Positions 1 through 8,232 of a DNA stretch of 53,366 bases are shown here, in pieces. The stretch spans positions 1 through 53,366 of the forward strand of contig CAZUDI010000024.1 in NCBI GenBank assembly GCA_964618975.1. The letters run 5' to 3'. Every line of letters starts with the position of its first letter. Position 1 is the stretch's first letter. Source of the DNA: CAZUDI01 sp964618975. Its GTDB lineage: Bacteria > Desulfobacterota > Desulfomonilia > UBA1062. Position numbers and translations under genes: made by a program. The notes under the pieces are model-generated. The model was not told the origin of the DNA and searched no databases. It saw nothing but the letters and a program-made list of their open reading frames with translations.

Positions 1-1
1 A

Positions 2-76
2 GGGACCGCAGAGGTGTGGGAGAGCGCGTGAATGGCATTCAAGAGGTCGAGGGTTCGATTCCCTTCGGCTCCACCA
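2..76 (+). tRNA. tRNA-Ala (anticodon GGC), probably degenerate
   Basis: The 3' two thirds read as a normal tRNA-Ala: an anticodon arm with loop ATGGCAT (anticodon GGC), variable loop AGGTC, T-arm GAGGG-TTCGATT-CCCTT, acceptor 3' strand CGGCTCC and an encoded ACCA end at 73-76. The 5' part is abnormal. GGGACCG pairs with the acceptor 3' strand except for one A-C mismatch. The 5' strand of the D-stem seems to be missing: GAGC at 22-25 has no partner, as if about 3 nt (expected CTC) were deleted after CGCAG. The anticodon stem also has one G-A mismatch. It may be a pseudo-tRNA or suffer sequence error near the contig end; a functional tRNA looks unlikely as written. Confidence 0.5.
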
Positions 77-329
77 ACCCTGATAATCCCTCACTGCCTT
101 CTAGGTGAATCCCAAGCCTTGAAGACTGGGGGGCCGGCACTTGAGAACTCCTGTTCCTGATCGAATCCAGCCAGTCTTACCATCGCCACCTCTTCGATAA
201 ACGACATTGCTCCTCGGCCTGGCTTGCCTGCCGCAGACCAGCCTTCCCAACATCGCGCAAGAATGGGTTTGTAAAATGCCCTGAGCCATATTAGCATAAA
301 GATCATTTCCTCTCACAGGGGTGGACGCG

Positions 330-1010
330 ATGCGAAACACGGTGGCCGTAATCGACGACGAACCCGACATTCTGCACCTGGTGAGTCTGCACCTGAAGAA
401 GGCCCTCTTCGAGGTGGAGGGCTACGGGGAGGCCCAGAGTTTCCTGGCCTCCCTTTCCCGCAAGATACCGGACCTCATCATCCTGGACCTCATGCTGCCG
501 GACATGGACGGGCTCGAGCTGTGTACGACGCTCAAGCAGGATGTGCGCTATGCCCCCATCCCCCTCATCATGCTCACCGCCAAGGGGGCCGAGCACGAGC
601 GCATCTCCGGGCTCGAGCTGGGGGCCGACGACTACGTCACCAAGCCCTTCTCCCCGCGGGAGCTCGTGGCCCGGGTGCGCGCCGTCCTGCGGAGGTCCCA
701 GCCCGGGGAGGAGGGGCCTCTGGTCGTCGAGGACCGGCTCTTCATCGACGCCCAGAAGTTCGAGGTCACCCTCGACGGTACCCCGGTGCGGCTCACCCCG
801 GTGGAGTTCAGGATCCTGCACCTGCTGGCGGCCTCCCCCGGGCGGGTCTTTACGCGCGAAAAGATCCTCGACCACCTCTGGGGCAACGAAAAGGCGGTCC
901 TCGACCGCACCGTGGACGTGCATATCCGCAACCTGCGCGAAAAGCTCGGGAAAACCGGGGGGCTGATCCAAAACGTACGGGGCGTGGGTTACAAGCTGGA
1001 GCGCGCATGA
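330..1010 (+). CDS. phoB: PhoB-type response regulator (OmpR/PhoB family)
   Basis: Phosphate-regulon transcription factor of 226 residues. It has an N-terminal receiver (acidic pair in VIDDEPD, phospho-acceptor Asp53 in LIILDLMLPD, TAKGA switch region, conserved Lys in VTKPFSPREL) and a C-terminal winged-helix DNA-binding domain ending RTVDVHIRNLREKLG ... VRGVGYKL. The ATG at 330 has AGGGG about 8 nt upstream and gives the usual PhoB start MRNTVAVIDDE. A GTG at 321 would add three residues but has no spaced ribosome site. The histidine kinase gene overlaps its stop codon, and pst genes follow, so the cognate pair is clear. The 250 bp upstream hold no convincing gene. Confidence 0.93.
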   Translation: MRNTVAVIDDEPDILHLVSLHLKKALFEVEGYGEAQSFLASLSRKIPDLIILDLMLPDMDGLELCTTLKQDVRYAPIPLIMLTAKGAEHERISGLELGADDYVTKPFSPRELVARVRAVLRRSQPGEEGPLVVEDRLFIDAQKFEVTLDGTPVRLTPVEFRILHLLAASPGRVFTREKILDHLWGNEKAVLDRTVDVHIRNLREKLGKTGGLIQNVRGVGYKLERA

Positions 1011-2728
1011 AGCGGCCGATCTTCCTGAAGCTCCTCTCGAGCTACCTGCTGGTGACCGCGGCCATCGTGGCCTTGATCCTGGCCTTCACCTTCCAGACCA
1101 TCCGCACGCGCTCCCTGGAACAGGCCGTGGAAAACCTGAGCGCGCTGGGGCTGGCGGTGGGTCAGGCGACCCTGCCGCACGTGCACCAGGGAGGCCTCGA
1201 GGGGCTGGACGCCGCGGTCAAGTCGCTGGGGCGGCAACTCGCCACGCGCATCACCCTCATCGATTCCGACGGGACGGTGCTGGCCGATTCCGAGGAAGAC
1301 CCCGCCCGGATGGAGAACCACCGCGCCCGCCCCGAGGTGGCCTCTGCCCTCGCGGGAGAGTCGGGGTGGTTCGTGCGCTACAGCACCACGCTCAAACAGG
1401 ACATGCTCTACGTGGCCGTGCCCGACGGTGTGGCAAAACGCCCCCGCCACGTCGTCCGATTGAGCCTTCCGCTCGAGGACATCGACGAACTCATCGGCAC
1501 CCTGCGCTCCCAGATCGTCAGGATCGCGCTGATCGCCGGCCTGATGGCGCTGGTCATCTCCCTTTTCTTCTCGCAGGTGCTCTCACTGCCGATCCGCGAG
1601 CTGAGCCGCGCCTCGCGCCGCATCGCCTCCGGCGACTTCGCCTCCCAGGTCCCCGTGCGGGGCAAGGACGAGCTCGGGGACCTGGCGCGCAACTTCAACG
1701 ACATGACCACCCGGCTCCAGGCGACCTTCTCCGAGCTCTCCACCCGCAAGGAGGAGCTGGAGGGGGTACTGTCCTCCATCCGCGAGGGGCTCTTCGTCCT
1801 GGAGGGTGACGGCCGCATCCGCCTGGCCAACCAGGGGGCCGCAAAGATCGTCGGGTCCGAGAACCTTAAGGGCCGCTTCTCCTGGGAGGTGCTGCGCTCC
1901 CCCCGGCTGAACGAGCTTCTGACCCCGCCCTACAGCCGCAGCGCCAGCGCCGAAATCGAGCTGGAAGAGCGCTGCTACCTCACCAGCCTCACCCCGCTCC
2001 GATCCGGTCAGGGGATCGTGCTCGTGCTGCACGACATCACCGAACGCAGGCACACAGACCAGATAAAGAAGGACCTCATCGTCAATGTCTCGCACGAGCT
2101 GAGGACGCCGCTGACGGCCATCAAGGGCTTCAGCGAGACCCTGCTGGAGGAAAGCGACCACCCCAGCGAGTACCTGGAGATCATCCACCGTCACACCCAG
2201 CGCCTCATCGACATCGTCAACGACCTCATGGTCCTCTCCGAGCTGGAGGACCGGGGCCTCACGCTCGACCTGGAGAGGGTCGACCTGGGCGACCTCATCC
2301 CCCAGGTGCTCACGCTCTTCGAATCGCGCATGCAGGACAAGGCCCTCACGCTCACATTCAAGACCCCGGAGAAGCCGGTGGTCCTCACCGGCGACGCCTT
2401 CCGCCTGGAGCAGCTCTTCACCAACCTCATCGACAATGCGGTGAAGTATACCGAACGCGGGGGGATCTCGATCACCCTGAGCGCGCCGGGCGATCAGGTG
2501 CGCATCGTGATCGCCGACACGGGCGTCGGCATCCCCCGGGAGCACCTGCCCCGCATCTTCGAACGTTTCTACGTGGTGGACAAGTCGCGCTCGCGCCGCC
2601 TGGGCGGCACCGGGTGCGGCCTGGCCATCGCCAAACACATCGTGGCCCTGCACTCCGGCGAGATCACGATCACCAGCACCGGCGGCACCACCGTCAGCGT
2701 GACCCTGCCGCGGGAGATCCCGGCCTGA
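1007..2728 (+). CDS. phoR: PhoR-type phosphate sensor histidine kinase
   Basis: Membrane sensor kinase of 573 residues that should phosphorylate PhoB when phosphate is scarce. Order: TM1 about 10-30, an extracytoplasmic sensor of about 135 residues, TM2 about 168-190, HAMP (PIRELSRASRRIASGDF), PAS domain, HisKA with the phosphorylated His363 in NVSHELRTPL, and HATPase with N box NLIDNAVKYT, G1 box DTGVGIP and G2 box GGTGCGLAI. The G2 box has Cys where Leu is usual. The ATG overlaps the phoB stop (ATGA), implying translational coupling. An open frame runs far upstream in phoB, but the region before 1007 shows no kinase sequence and is a shadow. The periplasmic domain is larger than in enteric PhoR, as in many non-enteric PhoR/PnpS proteins. 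Confidence 0.92.
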   Translation: MKRPIFLKLLSSYLLVTAAIVALILAFTFQTIRTRSLEQAVENLSALGLAVGQATLPHVHQGGLEGLDAAVKSLGRQLATRITLIDSDGTVLADSEEDPARMENHRARPEVASALAGESGWFVRYSTTLKQDMLYVAVPDGVAKRPRHVVRLSLPLEDIDELIGTLRSQIVRIALIAGLMALVISLFFSQVLSLPIRELSRASRRIASGDFASQVPVRGKDELGDLARNFNDMTTRLQATFSELSTRKEELEGVLSSIREGLFVLEGDGRIRLANQGAAKIVGSENLKGRFSWEVLRSPRLNELLTPPYSRSASAEIELEERCYLTSLTPLRSGQGIVLVLHDITERRHTDQIKKDLIVNVSHELRTPLTAIKGFSETLLEESDHPSEYLEIIHRHTQRLIDIVNDLMVLSELEDRGLTLDLERVDLGDLIPQVLTLFESRMQDKALTLTFKTPEKPVVLTGDAFRLEQLFTNLIDNAVKYTERGGISITLSAPGDQVRIVIADTGVGIPREHLPRIFERFYVVDKSRSRRLGGTGCGLAIAKHIVALHSGEITITSTGGTTVSVTLPREIPA

Positions 2729-2824
2729 TCCGCGCGTATCCTGTCGCCGGCAAACGCCGGGACTTGACTGTCATGGGGGATCGACTTACGTTCTTCTAGA
2801 GGATACGCAACTACCCACCCATGA

Positions 2825-2843
2825 ATTAACACATTATTAACAG
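2825..2843 (-). promoter_or_regulatory. Candidate Pho box (PhoB operator) upstream of pstS
   Basis: On the minus strand this reads CTGTTAATAATGTGTTAAT, two half-sites CTGTTAA and GTGTTAA spaced 11 bp apart, close in layout to the enteric Pho box (two CTGTCAT half-sites 11 bp apart). It lies about 65 bp before pstS, next to phoBR. The match is by eye and its orientation is opposite to the gene. A second lone half-site CTGTCAT is at 2768-2774. Confidence 0.35.
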
Positions 2844-2909
2844 TTTCTTTATCGTCCGTTAACGCTTCCAGGAGAGGTAAGGGGAAACTCTGAAGATGGA
2901 GGTATGACC

Positions 2910-3749
2910 ATGCGAAACGAACACTGGTCGCTACAGGCCCTGGTGTGTATATGTGCGGCCGCCCTGATTGTCTGCGGCGCGCAGGGGGTGGCCTTCTCGG
3001 CCGGCAAGAAGATCACCATCAAGGGCTCCACCACGGTGCTGCCCCTGGCCCAGGTGGCCGCGGAGGTCTTCATGGAACGCAATCCGGACGTGGACATCTC
3101 GGTGCAGGGCGGGGGCTCGGGAGTGGGCATCGCCTCCCTGATCGACAAGACCACCGACATCGCCAATTCATCGCGCAAGATCAAGGACAGCGAGGTGGAA
3201 AAGGCCCGCGCGGCGGGCATCGCGCCCTTCGAGACCGTCGTCGCCTTAGACGGCATCGCCGTGATCGTGCACCCCTCGAACATCAAGAACTACCTCACAC
3301 GCGAGCAGATCAAGGCCATCTACACCGGCAAGATCTCCGACTGGGAAGAGCTCGGCGGCACCAGGGGCAAGATCGTGGTCATCTCGCGCGACAGCTCCAG
3401 CGGGACCTTCGAGGCCTTCGAGAGCCTGGCGCTCGACAAGCAGAAGGTGAGGAGCGACGCGCTGACGACGGCCTCCAACCAGGCGGTGGCCATGACGGTG
3501 GCCCAGACGCCCGGGGCCATCGGCTATATCGGGCTGGGATATATCTCCGGCAAGGTCAAGGCCGCGGCGGTCGACGGGGTAAAATGCACCAGGGAGACCG
3601 TCATCGAAGGCACCTATCCCCTGGCGCGCCCCCTGCACATGTACACCGACGCCAAGCCCACGGGCGAGGTCAAGGCCTTCATCGACTTCATCCTGAGCGC
3701 GGAGGGTCAGAAGCTCGTAGAGGAGCAGGGCTTCGTCCCCTTGAGGTAA
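2910..3749 (+). CDS. pstS: Phosphate ABC transporter substrate-binding protein PstS
   Basis: Extracytoplasmic phosphate-binding protein of 279 residues with a cleavable signal peptide ending near GVAFSA. The mature protein starts with the PstS signature ITIKGSTTVLPLAQ and later has VQGGGSGVGIASL, IANSSRKI, the phosphate-contacting SRDSSSGTFEAFE and AIGYIGLGY. ATG 2910 is preferred: GGAGGT at 2898-2903 stands 6 nt before it, whereas the ATG at 2904 directly abuts that site. It is followed 89 nt later by pstC on the same strand. A PhoB operator candidate lies upstream, so induction on phosphate starvation is expected. Confidence 0.95.
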   Translation: MRNEHWSLQALVCICAAALIVCGAQGVAFSAGKKITIKGSTTVLPLAQVAAEVFMERNPDVDISVQGGGSGVGIASLIDKTTDIANSSRKIKDSEVEKARAAGIAPFETVVALDGIAVIVHPSNIKNYLTREQIKAIYTGKISDWEELGGTRGKIVVISRDSSSGTFEAFESLALDKQKVRSDALTTASNQAVAMTVAQTPGAIGYIGLGYISGKVKAAAVDGVKCTRETVIEGTYPLARPLHMYTDAKPTGEVKAFIDFILSAEGQKLVEEQGFVPLR

Positions 3750-3838
3750 TCCCCTGGCCCGGGATGGTCCCGGAAAACCGGGGCCGCCCCGGGACGCTTA
3801 TCATCGCCCCAGGTGCGATGAGAGGTACTGAGGAGCAT

Positions 3839-4723
3839 ATGACGCACATCAGAGAAAGCCTGTACAAAGGGGGCTTCGCCGTCCTGGCGCTGGCCTCGCT
3901 CGTCTTCCTGGTGGGCATCATCCTGACCCTGCTGCTCGAGGCCCTGCCGATCCTCAGGGAGGTGAACCTGGCCGCTTTCCTGCTGGGCACGCAGTGGTAC
4001 CCCACCTTCGAGCCCCCCGAATTCGGCATTGCGGCCCTGATCACCGCCTCCTTCGTCGTGACGCTCGGCGCCCTGGTCGTCTGCGTACCCATCGGGGTGG
4101 GCAGCGCCATGTACATCCACGAACTGGCCGGCGCGCGCCAGCGGGCCCTTCTCAAGCCCGCCATCGAGATCCTGGCCGGCATCCCTTCCATCGTCTACGG
4201 CTTCTTCGGCATGGTGATCGTGGCCCCCTTCCTGCAGGACCTGCTTGACATCCCCGTCGGGCTGTGCGCCTTCACCGCCAGCCTGATCCTCGGCATCATG
4301 GCCACCCCCACGGTATGCAGCATCGCCGAGGACGCCCTGAGCTTCGTGCCGCGAAGCTTCCGCGAGGCCTCCCTGGCCCTGGGCGCCACCCGCTGGCAGA
4401 CCCTGCTGCGGGTGGAGATGCCCGCGGCCGGCTCCGGCATCTCCACGGGCATCATCCTGGGTATGAGCCGGGCCGTGGGCGAGACCATGACCGTGCTCAT
4501 GGTGGCCGGCGGCGCCGCGGTCATCCCGCGCTCGCTCTTCGATCCGGTGCGACCCATGACCTCCACCATCGCCGCCGAGATGGGCGAGGCCGTCATGGGC
4601 AGCCCCCACTTCCATGCCCTCTTCGCCATCGGGCTCGTGCTCTTCCTCATCACGCTGGCCTTCAACGTCATCGCCGAGGCCGTCAGCCGGCGCTTCCGCA
4701 TCAAACTGGGGCTGGGACGATGA
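3839..4723 (+). CDS. pstC: Phosphate ABC transporter permease PstC
   Basis: Inner-membrane permease of 294 residues with about six membrane segments, forming the phosphate channel with PstA. The cytoplasmic EAA loop is visible as FREASLALGATRWQTLLRVEMPAA, followed by GISTGIILGMSRAVGETM, typical of PstC. The ATG at 3839 has AGGAG 5 nt upstream; an in-frame ATG at 3818 is less likely because the family starts near the first membrane segment. The frame is open far upstream through pstS, but that part is a shadow. The stop overlaps the start of pstA (ATGA). Confidence 0.93.
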   Translation: MTHIRESLYKGGFAVLALASLVFLVGIILTLLLEALPILREVNLAAFLLGTQWYPTFEPPEFGIAALITASFVVTLGALVVCVPIGVGSAMYIHELAGARQRALLKPAIEILAGIPSIVYGFFGMVIVAPFLQDLLDIPVGLCAFTASLILGIMATPTVCSIAEDALSFVPRSFREASLALGATRWQTLLRVEMPAAGSGISTGIILGMSRAVGETMTVLMVAGGAAVIPRSLFDPVRPMTSTIAAEMGEAVMGSPHFHALFAIGLVLFLITLAFNVIAEAVSRRFRIKLGLGR

Positions 4724-5628
4724 GCGCCGTCTATGCGCATTCCGGAGCGCCGTTCCCCTCACCGCACGCCGGACTGCGCGCGGCCGATCTCGCCCAGCGG
4801 GCCGGTTTCGGTCTGCTTTTTCTGTGCATCATCTTCGCCCTGTTCTTCCTGGGGTCGATCATCTTCTTCATCCTCGTGCGCGGGCTGCCCGTGATCTCGT
4901 GGGAGTTCCTGACCGCGGTGCCCAGGCGGGCCATGACCCAGGGCGGCGTGGCGCCAGCGATCGTGGGGACCTTCTACCTCACGCTGGGGGCCCTGGCCTT
5001 TGCCCTGCCGCTCGGTCTGGCCAGCGCCATCTACCTGACCGAGTACAGTCCCACCGGGGTGGTGGTCAACGTCATCCGCCTGAGCATCAACAACTTAGCC
5101 GGCGTGCCCTCGGTGGTCTTCGGTCTCTTCGGCTATGCCCTCTTCGTCAAGTTCATGGGCTTCGGGGTCTCGATCCTCTCCGGCAGCCTGACGCTGGGCA
5201 TCATGGCCCTGCCCGGGATCATCTCCGCCTCCCAGGAGGCGCTGCTGGCGGTGCCCCAGTCGTACAAGGAGGCCTCCCTGGCCCTGGGCGCCACGCACTG
5301 GCAGACCATCAAGCGCATCGTGCTGCCCGCGGCCCTGCCCGGCATCCTCACGGGCGTCATCCTGAACGTGGGCCGGGTGGCCGGCGAGACGGCGCCCATC
5401 CTCTTTACCGCAGCCACCTTTTACACGCGGGGGTTTCCGGATTCGATCCTCTCCGAGGTCATGGCCCTGCCCTACCACATCTACGCCCTCATGACCGAGG
5501 GGACGCATCCCGAGGTGCAGACACAGATAGCGTACGGCTGCGCGCTGATCCTCCTGTGCCTGGTGCTGGCGATCTCGGGGGCCGCCATCGTCCTGCGCCA
5601 GAGGCAAAGGAGGACCTATGGAGCCTGA
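4720..5628 (+). CDS. pstA: Phosphate ABC transporter permease PstA
   Basis: Second permease of the Pst importer, 302 residues, about six membrane segments. The first is preceded by a cytoplasmic N-terminus with DLAQRAGFGLLFLC. The EAA loop is KEASLALGATHWQTIKRIVLP, and GVILNVGRVAGETAPILFTA is characteristic of PstA. The ATG overlaps the pstC stop by 4 nt, and its own 3' end overlaps pstB by 11 nt, a tightly coupled operon. The open frame upstream of 4720 lies over pstC and is not used. Confidence 0.93.
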   Translation: MSAVYAHSGAPFPSPHAGLRAADLAQRAGFGLLFLCIIFALFFLGSIIFFILVRGLPVISWEFLTAVPRRAMTQGGVAPAIVGTFYLTLGALAFALPLGLASAIYLTEYSPTGVVVNVIRLSINNLAGVPSVVFGLFGYALFVKFMGFGVSILSGSLTLGIMALPGIISASQEALLAVPQSYKEASLALGATHWQTIKRIVLPAALPGILTGVILNVGRVAGETAPILFTAATFYTRGFPDSILSEVMALPYHIYALMTEGTHPEVQTQIAYGCALILLCLVLAISGAAIVLRQRQRRTYGA

Positions 5629-6379
5629 CATCAAGATCAGTGCCCGCGACATCGACTTCTTCTACGGCAAGACCCCGGCACTGAAAGGCATCGACCTCGA
5701 CATCTACACGCATCAGGTCACGGCCCTCATCGGACCCTCGGGCTGCGGCAAGTCCACCTTCATCCGGCTCCTGAACCGCATGAACGACCTGATCCCCGGG
5801 GCGCGCCTCGAGGGGACCATCGCCCTGGACGGCATCGACATCAACCATCCCCGCACCGATGTCGTACACCTGCGACGACGGGTGGGCATGGTCTTCCAGA
5901 AGCCCAACCCCTTCCCCAAGAGCATCTTCGACAACATCGCCTACGGGTTGACCACCGGCGGTATCCGGGACCGGGGCCTCATCGAGGACCGGGTGCGCGA
6001 ATCCCTGAAAAAGGCGGCCATCTACACCGAGGTACAGAACCGCCTGCAGGAGAACGCCCTCACGCTCTCCGGCGGCCAGCAGCAGCGGCTCTGCATCGCC
6101 CGCTGTCTGGCGGTGGAGCCCGAGGTGATCCTCTTCGACGAACCCTGCGCCAGCCTGGATCCCATCTCCACCCGCAAGATCGAGGAGCTCATCCTGGAGC
6201 TCAAGCAGGAGTTCACGATCGTGATCGTCACGCACAACATGCAGCAGGCCGCACGGGTTTCCGACTACACGGCCTTCATGTATCTCGGCGAGCTGATCGA
6301 GTTCGGCGAGACCCAGAGGCTCTTCACCGTGCCGAAAAACAAGATGACCGAGGAATACCTGTCGGGTAAATTTGGATGA
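5618..6379 (+). CDS. pstB: Phosphate ABC transporter ATP-binding protein PstB
   Basis: Cytoplasmic ATPase of 253 residues that drives the Pst importer. Walker A GPSGCGKST is at 39-47, then VGMVFQKPNPFPKSIFDN (Q-loop, very typical of PstB), signature LSGGQQQR, Walker B VILFDEPCASLDP and the switch His in VIVTHNMQQA. Length matches the family (about 250-260). The start overlaps pstA. Five bases after the stop begins an inverted repeat element that separates pstB from phoU, so phoU may be expressed at a different level. Confidence 0.96.
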   Translation: MEPDIKISARDIDFFYGKTPALKGIDLDIYTHQVTALIGPSGCGKSTFIRLLNRMNDLIPGARLEGTIALDGIDINHPRTDVVHLRRRVGMVFQKPNPFPKSIFDNIAYGLTTGGIRDRGLIEDRVRESLKKAAIYTEVQNRLQENALTLSGGQQQRLCIARCLAVEPEVILFDEPCASLDPISTRKIEELILELKQEFTIVIVTHNMQQAARVSDYTAFMYLGELIEFGETQRLFTVPKNKMTEEYLSGKFG

Positions 6380-6384
6380 TAAAC

Positions 6385-6464
6385 TTAGTCGCTATGTGTC
6401 GAATTCCCTGCTGCTTGCAGCAGCAGTGTGGCTCCAGGGCTTGCCCTGGGGTGCATACCCATGA
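6385..6464 (-). repeat. Dispersed structured repeat, copy 1 (minus orientation)
   Basis: Copy of the roughly 80-bp intergenic family, starting 5 nt after the pstB stop. Two perfect hairpins are visible: CTGCTGC-TT-GCAGCAG near 6408-6423 and CCAGGGC-TT-GCCCTGG at 6434-6449. The outer ends can pair (ATGGGT with ACACAT, one mismatch). On the minus strand it carries the family core: ATGGGTATG, then CCCCAGGGC, and finally GGGAATTCGAC. Confidence 0.7.
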
Positions 6465-6506
6465 TTTCTTCACCATCACAGACGCGTGCCGCCTGCCGCG
6501 GGAGGG

Positions 6507-6580
6507 GATCGTGGCAATGAACCCCGGAACAAGCCCCTCCCTGCCGCGGCAGGCGGCGAGGCAATTCGACCGAGATTGTC
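6507..6580 (+). repeat. Dispersed structured repeat, copy 2 (plus orientation)
   Basis: A diverged copy of the same family, in inverted orientation to copy 1 about 45 bp away. It has ATGAACCCC at 6517-6525, then the palindrome CCTGCCGCGGCAGG near 6540-6552 and GGCAATTCGACC. The second hairpin has a different sequence from copy 1 but pairs perfectly. Just before it, CCGCCTGCCGCGGGAGGGG (6489-6507) is nearly complementary to 6535-6557, forming a further long stem. Confidence 0.55.
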
Positions 6581-6640
6581 AGTGGCCGCAACACAGGGAC
6601 GCCTGAGGACCTTGCCACGAAGAGAGTTGCAGGAGGATCT

Positions 6641-7300
6641 ATGTTAGAAGAGGCCAAGTTGATCGCCCTGAAAAAGGAGCTCATCGCCTTTGCCACCCTG
6701 GTGGAAGACATGCTCACCAAGAGCATGGAGGGGCTCAGACAGCGCCAGGAGGACATCCTGCACGAGGTGATCGAGATCAGCGAACCCCAGGCCAACGACT
6801 TCGAGATAGCCATGGACGAGATGTGCGTCTCGATCATCGCCCAGCACCAGCCCGCCGGCAAGAGCCTGCGCACCATCCTCATGGCACTCAACATCGGCAT
6901 CACCCTCGAGAGGATGGCCGATCACTGCGTCTCGTCGAGCAAGTGCGGGCTCTACCTGATCGCGCATCCCCCGGTGAAGGCACTCATCGACCTGCCGGAG
7001 ATGTCCGAGATCGTCAGGGGGATGGTAAAAGATTCCATCCACAGCTTCGTCAACGAAGATGCCGATCTGGCCCGTAGCGTGTGCGAACGCGACAACGCGG
7101 TGGACGAACTGAGAAGCCGCATCGTGCGCGATCTGATCGGCTACATGACCAGGGACTCAGCCACCGTGGAACGCTCCCTGCAGCTGCTGAAGATCGCCGG
7201 CAACCTGGAACGCACCGCCGATCTGTCCACCAACATCTGCGAAGACGTGATCTACATGGTCAGGGGCAAGATCATCAAACATCATCGCGACACCCCCTGA
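6641..7300 (+). CDS. phoU: Phosphate-specific transport system accessory protein PhoU
   Basis: Peripheral cytoplasmic regulator of 219 residues that links Pst activity to PhoR and keeps the regulon off when phosphate is plentiful. It is helical, with two repeated three-helix domains, each carrying a metal-cluster region: ITLERMADHCVSSS in the first and IAGNLERTADLSTNICEDVIYMVRGK in the second, the last being strongly diagnostic. The ATG has AGGAGG about 6 nt upstream. It is separated from pstB by 261 bp holding two repeat elements, unlike the close spacing of the other pst genes. Confidence 0.94.
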   Translation: MLEEAKLIALKKELIAFATLVEDMLTKSMEGLRQRQEDILHEVIEISEPQANDFEIAMDEMCVSIIAQHQPAGKSLRTILMALNIGITLERMADHCVSSSKCGLYLIAHPPVKALIDLPEMSEIVRGMVKDSIHSFVNEDADLARSVCERDNAVDELRSRIVRDLIGYMTRDSATVERSLQLLKIAGNLERTADLSTNICEDVIYMVRGKIIKHHRDTP

Positions 7301-7516
7301 AAGGTCCCCCGGGGCAGACTGAATCCTCAAGCCTGCACGGGGAATCTAAAATAAGGGGAGCGAGAAAGGCATAATCAATCGGAATGTGCCTGTCGAGCGG
7401 AAGGACATGCCCCGGCCGGATTGTACGCGGCCGGAGACCGACAGCGGTACGGGGGCTCACACGGAGACTCACACCCGCTTCCCTTTGAGTCGAGCCATAG
7501 GAGGAAGGAGGGTGTC

Positions 7517-7954
7517 ATGTTTGAAAAGATACTGTACCCGACCGACTTCTCGAATGTGTCTCAGAAGGCCCTGGGTTGCGTGGAGGATCTCGGAGCCTCC
7601 GGTGCCCGGGAGGTAATTGCACTGCATGTGATCGACCGGCACACCTATGAGCCGCTCGATGTGTACCCCTCGTATGATTACCTGCAGATCGAGCACGACC
7701 TGGAAGAGCGGGCCAGCGAAGAAATCGCCGGCATTGCGGACGAACTCAAACAACAGGGGCTCACGGTCAGCACGCGCGTCATCAAGGGCAACCCGCTGCG
7801 GGAGATCCTGCGTGTGGCGGACGAGGAGCACGTCTCCGCCATCGTGCTCGGCTCCCACGGCAAGGGCAATCTCGCGGAGATCCTCACCGGTTCGGTCTCG
7901 GAAAAGGTCATCCGCAAGGCGCACGTACCGGTGCTCGTAGTCAAGGCCGAATGA
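7517..7954 (+). CDS. Universal stress protein, UspA family
   Basis: Single-domain Usp of 145 residues, cytoplasmic. It begins FEKILYPTDFSNVSQKAL and ends with the ATP-binding signature G-x2-G-x9-G-S (GSHGKGNLAEILTGS), so it should belong to the nucleotide-binding subgroup. ATG 7517 follows AGGAGGG with 5-6 nt spacing; the frame is open upstream but no family sequence is there. Its 215-bp spacing from phoU suggests its own promoter. The substrate or partner is unknown; stress-linked roles are family knowledge. Confidence 0.88.
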   Translation: MFEKILYPTDFSNVSQKALGCVEDLGASGAREVIALHVIDRHTYEPLDVYPSYDYLQIEHDLEERASEEIAGIADELKQQGLTVSTRVIKGNPLREILRVADEEHVSAIVLGSHGKGNLAEILTGSVSEKVIRKAHVPVLVVKAE

Positions 7955-7966
7955 GGCCCGCCGCGA

Positions 7967-8104
7967 TCACTCCCCCTGGGCGAGGATGCCCTCGAGCGTC
8001 ATAAGCACCTCGGCCTCCCATTCGGGGACGAGGGCGGGGTGAATCTCCGAGGGATCCAGACGGCGGGTCTCTATTTCCTGGTTCACAGAGCTGTCCGTTA
8101 TCAC
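7967..8104 (-). CDS. Small acidic protein, 45 residues, unknown function
   Basis: A short frame starting with GTG at 8104 and ending with TGA at 7967. It is preceded by a strong ribosome-binding site (AAAGGAGGA, 5 nt before GTG), which is the main reason to believe in it. The product begins MITDSSVNQEIETRRLDPSE and ends in a predicted helix, EAEVLMTLEGILAQGE. It is acidic, with no signal peptide, cysteine or membrane segment. It is divergent from the PHP-domain gene at 8317 and convergent with uspA. I recognise no family. It could be a regulator, a small subunit or a chance frame. Confidence 0.5.
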   Translation of the reverse strand: MITDSSVNQEIETRRLDPSEIHPALVPEWEAEVLMTLEGILAQGE

Positions 8105-8200
8105 GGGAATCCTCCTTTATGCGGTCCTGGGGCCCTTCCTAGCCCGGAGGAATTAAGCCTCCATCAAGAGACCGATAATTTTCATTAAATAACAACCTCA

Positions 8201-8232
8201 CCTGAACGGCCCTGCCCGCAGGGCCGTTCAGG
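8201..8232. promoter_or_regulatory. Perfect 14-bp inverted repeat in a divergent promoter region
   Basis: CCTGAACGGCCCTG and its exact complement flank a 4-nt loop (CCCG). It sits between the 45-residue ORF (minus) and the PHP gene (plus), with AT-rich sequence on both sides. There is no T-run directly after it on either strand, so an operator or cruciform is as likely as a terminator. Confidence 0.5.

Noticed and set aside
91..370. Small minus-strand frames in the region before phoB
   Set aside because: No ribosome site, no recognisable motif, and the region lies between the tRNA-like sequence and phoB as plain noncoding DNA.
521..1006. A very long N-terminal extension of phoR inside phoB
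   Set aside because: The kinase sequence begins only at 1007, where an ATGA overlap marks the start; the extension is the phoB reading frame shifted.
2768..2774. Single CTGTCAT half-site before pstS
   Set aside because: There is no second half-site 11 bp away, so it does not make a full Pho box.
2945..3838. Upstream extension of pstC through pstS
   Set aside because: It is an open frame caused by high GC content; the protein family begins at 3839, which has a ribosome site.
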